Shown here: piece after piece, positions 60,014 to 64,000 of the stretch
How the letters are laid out: every line of letters starts with the position of its first letter
Position numbering within the stretch: position 1 is the first letter of the stretch
Source: Streptomyces sp. NBC_00433
GTDB lineage: Bacteria > Actinomycetota > Actinomycetes > Streptomycetales > Streptomycetaceae
Reading direction: 5' to 3'
Length of the DNA stretch: 64,000 nucleotides
Assembly: GCA_036015235.1 (NCBI GenBank)
Contig: CP107926.1
Coordinates: 2,356,001-2,420,000 of the forward strand
Made by a program: the position numbers and the translations under genes
The notes under the pieces: generated by a model
Seen by the model: only the letters and a program-made list of their open reading frames with translations
What the model was told of the DNA's origin: nothing
The model's database searches: none

Positions 60014-60511
60014 CTGACCTCGCATCCTTTCGACTCCGTCGCCAACGTCAAGGCCAGCGCTGCGGCACTGCACGAACTCGCCTGCCGCCTGACCACCGTC
60101 GGCCCCGATCAGCTCGACCAACTCCTGGCACACCTCCTGCAGGACGGCGGCCTGCTCCACGCCGCCCAGCGGCTTATCGCCCGTGCCCGTACCGCGGTCG
60201 ACCCCTGCCTCGACGAGACTCACCCCGACCCGGACTCCGACCCCGCGTACACGCTCACGCACGCCCTGGCCAAGATTGACGAGGACCTGACCGACCGCCG
60301 CCAAGAAGCGCTCGAACTCCTGCCGGCGACCCACATCCCCGTCGTCCAGGAGCCCTCGCCCGCCCACGAGGCGGCGGCGCCGGCAGAGCGCACAGCCCAG
60401 CCGTTCGTGCCGATCCGGCACACCACCACCGGCGAGATCACCACCACCGGCTACAACGCCGCCGCCCGACAGATCCTGCTCCAGTCCGGCTTCGAGGAGA
60501 CTCCCGGCTGA
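60014..60511 (+). CDS. Helical-domain family protein, CTG start
   Basis: 165 aa from CTG 60014, with GGAG 5 bases upstream. The frame is open further back (ATG 59852, giving YEQWKAGYGPP), so a longer protein cannot be excluded; 59789-60013 otherwise holds no separate convincing gene. Helical domain at residues 10-95 (LHELACRLTTVGPDQLDQLL, GGLLHAAQRLIARARTAVDP, YTLTHALAKIDEDLTDRRQE). C-terminal segment: TGEITTTGYNAAARQILLQS. Confidence 0.6.
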   Translation: MTSHPFDSVANVKASAAALHELACRLTTVGPDQLDQLLAHLLQDGGLLHAAQRLIARARTAVDPCLDETHPDPDSDPAYTLTHALAKIDEDLTDRRQEALELLPATHIPVVQEPSPAHEAAAPAERTAQPFVPIRHTTTGEITTTGYNAAARQILLQSGFEETPG

Positions 60512-60656
60512 GCCCGCCCAGCGACGGAAACCAGCACGCCACTGCCGGGCAACACCCCTACAGACACAGACCAGCGACAGGACCTCCCACACCGAGGCCG
60601 CCCGCACCTGCACTGCCAACCCCGCCCGCACGCAAACCCGTTGAAGGATCCACTTT

Positions 60657-61865
60657 TTGACCACACCCGGACCGCCTGCCACAGCTCGCACCAAGGGCGG
60701 CGAACTACGGGCCAAGGTGGCCCGACTGCTGGCCGACCGGCCTGCGGACAACCTCACCATCGGGGACATGGCCAGGCAGCTGGGCCACTCCCACGGAGCA
60801 GTCCGCAACGCCGCCCTGACCCTGGCGAAACGCGGCGAAGCCGACCAGCACGGCACCGGACAGCCGCACTTCCGCGCGAACCAGAAGACCGCCGCAGCCG
60901 CGCAAGCAGCAGTGATCAGCCCACCGGGAACCCACGCTCCCCGCGCCCAAACGGCCACGGCCCACACCAGCGCTCCCGCAGCCAACACGCCCCAGCAGGG
61001 CGGCCCGATCCGCCGCGCGGGAGGCCAGCTCTACCACCCCCGCCAGCTGGCCGACCTGCCCGACGTCGAGGCGCTGAATCGCCTACGCGACGCCGACGTG
61101 CCGGTGCTGCTCTACGGTCCCCCGGGAACCGGCAAAACGTCCCTGGTGGAGGCCGCGTTCCCCGACCTGCTCACCGTCGCCGGCGACGGCGACACCACCG
61201 TCGGCGACCTGATCGGCGAGTACACACAGGCCGACAGCGGAGGCTACACGTTCCAGTACGGTCCACTGGTCACCGCGATGACCGAGGGCCGCGCCCTGCT
61301 GATCGACGACGCCACCTTGATCTCGCCGAAGGTGCTGGCCGCGCTCTACCCGGCCATGGACGGGCGCCGCCAGATCCAGGTCAAAGCCCACAAAGGCGAG
61401 ACCATCAAGGCCGAGCCGGGCTTCTACGTGGTAGCAGGCCACAATCCGGGCGTGCACGGCGCCGTTTTGACCGAGGCGCTCGCGTCCCGGTTCAGCGTGC
61501 AGATCCAGGTCGGCACGGACTATGACCTCGCCCTGGCCCTGAAGATCGATGCCCGGGTGGTCCGGATCGCCCGGCATCTCGCGAGCCAAGTCGAGCTCGG
61601 CGAGTTGGGCTGGGCCCCGCAGCTGCGGGAGCTGCTCAGTTACCAGAAGACGGAAGCCGTCCTCGGCACCAGGGCCGCGCTCGGCAATCTGGTCGGGATC
61701 GCTCCTGTGGAGGACCGCGACGCCGTCGCCGACGCCGTCAGCAAGATCGGCGGCGTCACGCAGGTCGCCCCCCTCACCCTGGGCCGGCAGCTCCCCGCTG
61801 CGAGCGCGTCGGCCGCCCGGCAGCCCCCGGGCAGCACCGGGCCCGCGCGCCGGAGCTCGCGATGA
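60657..61865 (+). CDS. MoxR-type AAA+ ATPase
   Basis: 402 aa. Residues 10-65 hold a helix-turn-helix-like segment (GGELRAKVARLLADRPADNL, GDMARQLGHSHGAVRNAALT). The AAA+ core begins about residue 140: Walker A LLYGPPGTGKTSLVEAAF, Walker B GRALLIDDATLISP, sensor VVAGHNPGVHGAVLTEALAS with RF at its end. MoxR ATPases act as chaperones with VWA partners, usually to remodel or insert cofactors in target proteins. TTG at 60657 after AAGGA. ATGA overlap with the VWA/metalloprotease-like gene. Confidence 0.85.
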   Translation: MTTPGPPATARTKGGELRAKVARLLADRPADNLTIGDMARQLGHSHGAVRNAALTLAKRGEADQHGTGQPHFRANQKTAAAAQAAVISPPGTHAPRAQTATAHTSAPAANTPQQGGPIRRAGGQLYHPRQLADLPDVEALNRLRDADVPVLLYGPPGTGKTSLVEAAFPDLLTVAGDGDTTVGDLIGEYTQADSGGYTFQYGPLVTAMTEGRALLIDDATLISPKVLAALYPAMDGRRQIQVKAHKGETIKAEPGFYVVAGHNPGVHGAVLTEALASRFSVQIQVGTDYDLALALKIDARVVRIARHLASQVELGELGWAPQLRELLSYQKTEAVLGTRAALGNLVGIAPVEDRDAVADAVSKIGGVTQVAPLTLGRQLPAASASAARQPPGSTGPARRSSR

Positions 61866-63649
61866 GCGCCCATCACCACGTCCAGTCCTCCGCCACCACA
61901 CCCGACGACGACGACCTCGCGCGCTGGGACGACGACGGCGCCCCGCCCGCACAGCCCCGTTCCTCCCCGGCGGCGTGGCTGCGTGTGGGAGCCGAGCTCG
62001 GCGACCGGCTGGTCGACCTGTCCGGCCGCCAGGACCTGCTCGTCACCTGCCGTCCCGGCACCCGCAGCGGCGCACCGGCTGCCTACTTTCCCAGGCTGGC
62101 GGAGATCGAGTTCGATGCCAAGCTGTTCGAGCCCCTCCAGCCCCACCAGGTCCACCCGCGGATCGTGGGCGACGAAGAACGGTATCCCGCCGCCTGGGGG
62201 GTTCTCGTCCACGAGGCCGCCCACGCGGCTCACTCCGTGTGGGAGGAGCCGGCCGGTGCGGACCCGCGCGTCGTCGAGGCCGCGCTCCTGCTGGAGGAGA
62301 GCCGCATCGAGGGCGCCCATCTGATCAGGCGGCCCACCGACCGCACGTACCTGCGCACCAGTGCCCGGACGCTGGTCATGCCCGACATCGCCAGCCCCGC
62401 CTTCCAGGGCGTCGAGCAGGCCGCCAGTGTGGCGGCCCTGATGCTGGGGCGCCGGGACGCCGGCATCCTGGATGCCGGCGAGACCAAAGCCGTCGCCGAC
62501 CTGTGCGAAAGAGTTCTGGGCACCGACCTGTTGGCCACCCTCACCGGCGTCTGGACCGCGGCCCACCGGTGCGCCGACCACGACGCCGCCACCATGCTCG
62601 CGCACGCCCAGGACTGGTGCGACGCCCTGGACACCGCAGGCCCTGCCCTGCCCGCCGCGCCGGAAGACCTCACCGATCTGCTGTCCGGCGCCGTGGCGGT
62701 CGTCCTGGACAACATGGCCGCCAACGACGCGGCCGACCTTGCGGCACAGGCTGCCGCGGCCAACGCCGTGGCCGCGCAGTCCCGGGACCGCGCCCAGCAG
62801 GCCGGCCGGCGACGCAAGGCCGCCGCCACCGCCAAGTCGGTCTTCAATCCACGCGGCACCACCGTCAGCCCCGACGGCACACCGGCGCCCTCCAGCAACC
62901 CGATCACCGGCACCCGCAAGCCCACCGCCGCCGAGCAGAGCGCCGCCGCGCGCCTGAGCCGCGCCCTTCGCGCCGCCGCCTACCGCGAACGCACCGAGGA
63001 ACGGACCACCAGCCCCACCCCGCCCGGCCGCCTCAACATGCGCCAAGCCCTCGCCCGCGACGCCCAGCGCGCCGCCGGCGCGGTGCCCACCGCGGAGCCG
63101 TTCACCCAAACTCGCCGCCGCACCTCCCCCACCCCACCGCTGCGCGTGGGGATCGCGGTCGATGTCTCGGGCTCCATGTCGGCCGCCTGCAAACCCGTCG
63201 CATCCGCTGCGTGGATCGTGGCCCGCGCAGCAGCCCTGACCGACCCCGACTCCCGCACCGCCACCATCGCCTACGACATGAATCTGACCGCACTGACCCG
63301 ACCCACCCACCGGGCACCAGACCGCGTGACAACGTTCAATGCCGACGGCGGCAACCACAACCTCGGCGACGCCATCGACGCACTCGACCACGGTCTCGAC
63401 CTCAGCCGCCCCGGCACCGGCCGCCTCCTCGTGATCGTCACCGACGCCCAGTACACCGGCGGCGAAACCGCTCAAGCCCTCACCCGCATCAAACGCCTCA
63501 CCGCCGCCGGCTGCGCCGTACTCCAGCTCACCCTCAGCGCGAACTCCCGCCACCTGCCGGGGACCACTCCGCTCCACCTGCCCCGGCCCTCCAGTGCCCC
63601 CGCCGCCATCGCCAAGGCCGCCACCGACGCTATCCGCAGAACACGCTGA
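61862..63649 (+). CDS. VWA-domain protein with HExxH motif, MoxR partner
   Basis: 595 aa, ATG in an ATGA overlap with the ATPase. Residues about 110-130 contain GVLVHEAAHAAHSVW, an HExxH zinc site, followed by LLEESRIEGA with a Glu that could be a third ligand. The C-terminal 190 residues form a VWA domain: MIDAS DVSGSMSAA, a Thr/Gly loop and VIVTDAQYTGGET. This is the CoxE/BatA-like partner of MoxR ATPases, here with a metallopeptidase-like part. A remodelling or proteolytic role on a host or phage target is possible. Confidence 0.82.
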   Translation: MSAHHHVQSSATTPDDDDLARWDDDGAPPAQPRSSPAAWLRVGAELGDRLVDLSGRQDLLVTCRPGTRSGAPAAYFPRLAEIEFDAKLFEPLQPHQVHPRIVGDEERYPAAWGVLVHEAAHAAHSVWEEPAGADPRVVEAALLLEESRIEGAHLIRRPTDRTYLRTSARTLVMPDIASPAFQGVEQAASVAALMLGRRDAGILDAGETKAVADLCERVLGTDLLATLTGVWTAAHRCADHDAATMLAHAQDWCDALDTAGPALPAAPEDLTDLLSGAVAVVLDNMAANDAADLAAQAAAANAVAAQSRDRAQQAGRRRKAAATAKSVFNPRGTTVSPDGTPAPSSNPITGTRKPTAAEQSAAARLSRALRAAAYRERTEERTTSPTPPGRLNMRQALARDAQRAAGAVPTAEPFTQTRRRTSPTPPLRVGIAVDVSGSMSAACKPVASAAWIVARAAALTDPDSRTATIAYDMNLTALTRPTHRAPDRVTTFNADGGNHNLGDAIDALDHGLDLSRPGTGRLLVIVTDAQYTGGETAQALTRIKRLTAAGCAVLQLTLSANSRHLPGTTPLHLPRPSSAPAAIAKAATDAIRRTR

Positions 63650-63962
63650 GACGCCGTCACACGACCACGATGATCAGACGCAGAAGCCCCTATCCGCCAA
63701 CGCGCCGTCCCCCGAACCAACTCACGTTCGAGTGACGACGCGTTCGTCTGCGGCAGACAACCTGCACCACCCCCTCGACGCGACTTTGTGATCCATGCTC
63801 CGTGCGCGACGCCGCGTCGGCGTGCGGCGCAGCTCATCGCAGCCAGGCCGCCTGGCATCCGCCAAACGGCCCCCTGCACTCACTACCAGCACACCCGTCC
63901 GCGCCACCCGCTGACCGCGCACCGCCGACAGACGGGCCGGCGCCGCGCACGAAAGGCATCAT
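63650..63962. other. Intergenic/degenerate region
   Basis: 313 bases with no clear gene. The stretch 63722-63914 repeats, with changes, the end of the DnaB-N gene (the tail ALTTSTP-RATR and the DNA that follows it). Probably the 3' remnant of a deleted or decayed paralogue. Confidence 0.45.
63795..63914 (+). pseudogene. Remnant ORF with shared C-terminal tail
   Basis: 39-codon frame (MLRARRRVGVRR..., ending ALTTSTPVRATR), matching the tail of the DnaB-N protein in all but one or two residues. No ribosome site. A leftover 3' end rather than a gene. Confidence 0.4.
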
Positions 63963-64000
63963 CTGCACCCGCTCACCGTCACCGGGGCCCGCATCCTCGC
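63963..64000 (+). CDS. Start of a gene cut by the window edge, CTG start
   Basis: AAAGG at 63952-63956 stands 6 bases before CTG at 63963 (HPLTVTGARIL). This follows the same ribosome-site pattern as other genes in the cluster, and nothing more can be seen. Confidence 0.4.
   Translation, partial: MHPLTVTGARIL

Noticed and set aside
58874..63735. Other long antisense or shifted ORFs (e.g. 58874-60988 minus, 61549-63735 plus)
   Set aside because: Overlap genes with recognised motifs in another frame; Arg/Pro-rich shadow composition.
1..64000. CRISPR array, rRNA, tRNA or riboswitch
   Set aside because: No regularly spaced 25-40-base repeats and no recognisable RNA gene seen by eye; not computed.

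Overview
The window is very GC-rich DNA with Streptomyces-type codon use (G or C in almost every third position, so many long antisense 'shadow' ORFs). Its gene families point to Streptomyces or a close relative, and to a large conjugative accessory element (integrative element or plasmid) rather than core chromosome: many SPDY/DUF317 paralogues, VirB4-, VirB6- and VirD4-like conjugation proteins, a ParB-like protein, DNA methyltransferases, a tyrosine integrase and a DUF4913 protein. No rRNA, tRNA, CRISPR array or housekeeping gene was seen. The left edge cuts a DUF317 gene and the right edge cuts a gene a few codons after its start.

Layout. (1) 1-11.7 kb, minus strand: reading leftward from 11.7 kb, a DNA methyltransferase, a DUF4913 protein, a RelE/ParE-fold protein, small helical unknown proteins, then a cargo block of two HxlR-type regulators, an MFS transporter, an ATP-grasp ligase and two DUF317 genes joined by 4-base overlaps. 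(2) 11.7-12.0 kb: divergent control region with a 10-bp inverted repeat. (3) 12.0-19.8 kb, plus strand: conjugation (type IV secretion-like) operon with an NlpC/P60 hydrolase, a small two-helix membrane protein, an anchored protein, a VirB6-like protein, a SCO6880-type protein and a VirB4-like ATPase. (4) 19.9-29.3 kb: ParB-like protein, lipoprotein, DUF317 and helical-domain genes. (5) 29.1-37.4 kb, opposite orientation: an island with a NACHT NTPase gene split by a 1263-bp IS3-family element, imperfect direct repeats, and a trio of zinc-ribbon recombinase-like protein, XRE regulator and tyrosine integrase. (6) 37.4-47.7 kb: the plus-strand cluster resumes with an ATP-grasp enzyme, alternating DUF317 and helical-domain genes, and a VirD4-like coupling protein. 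(7) 47.7-52.7 kb: a broken N4/N6-type methyltransferase gene and a broken DUF317 gene, each interrupted by a short segment carrying one minus-strand gene, with a HAD phosphatase and a winged-helix protein between them. (8) 52.7-64 kb: DUF317-type genes, a PAPS-reductase-like protein with a C5-cytosine methyltransferase and a DnaB N-domain protein, and a MoxR-type ATPase with a VWA/HExxH partner.

The main observation is at gene starts. Genes that overlap the previous one mostly use ATGA/GTGA/TTGA/CTGA junctions. Of the genes with their own Shine-Dalgarno sequence, about half (roughly 17 of 35 by my reading, outside the integrase island) have ATC, ATT, ATA or CTG where ATG should stand, usually 5-8 bases after a good GGAG. 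In the ParB-like gene the conserved N-terminal domain lies entirely upstream of the first ATG/GTG/TTG. A start caller limited to ATG/GTG/TTG would miss or truncate many of these genes. Two paralogous families (SPDY/DUF317 and a roughly 90-residue helical domain) make up much of the cluster and suggest gene amplification. Interrupted and frameshifted genes show the element is actively decaying or being remodelled.
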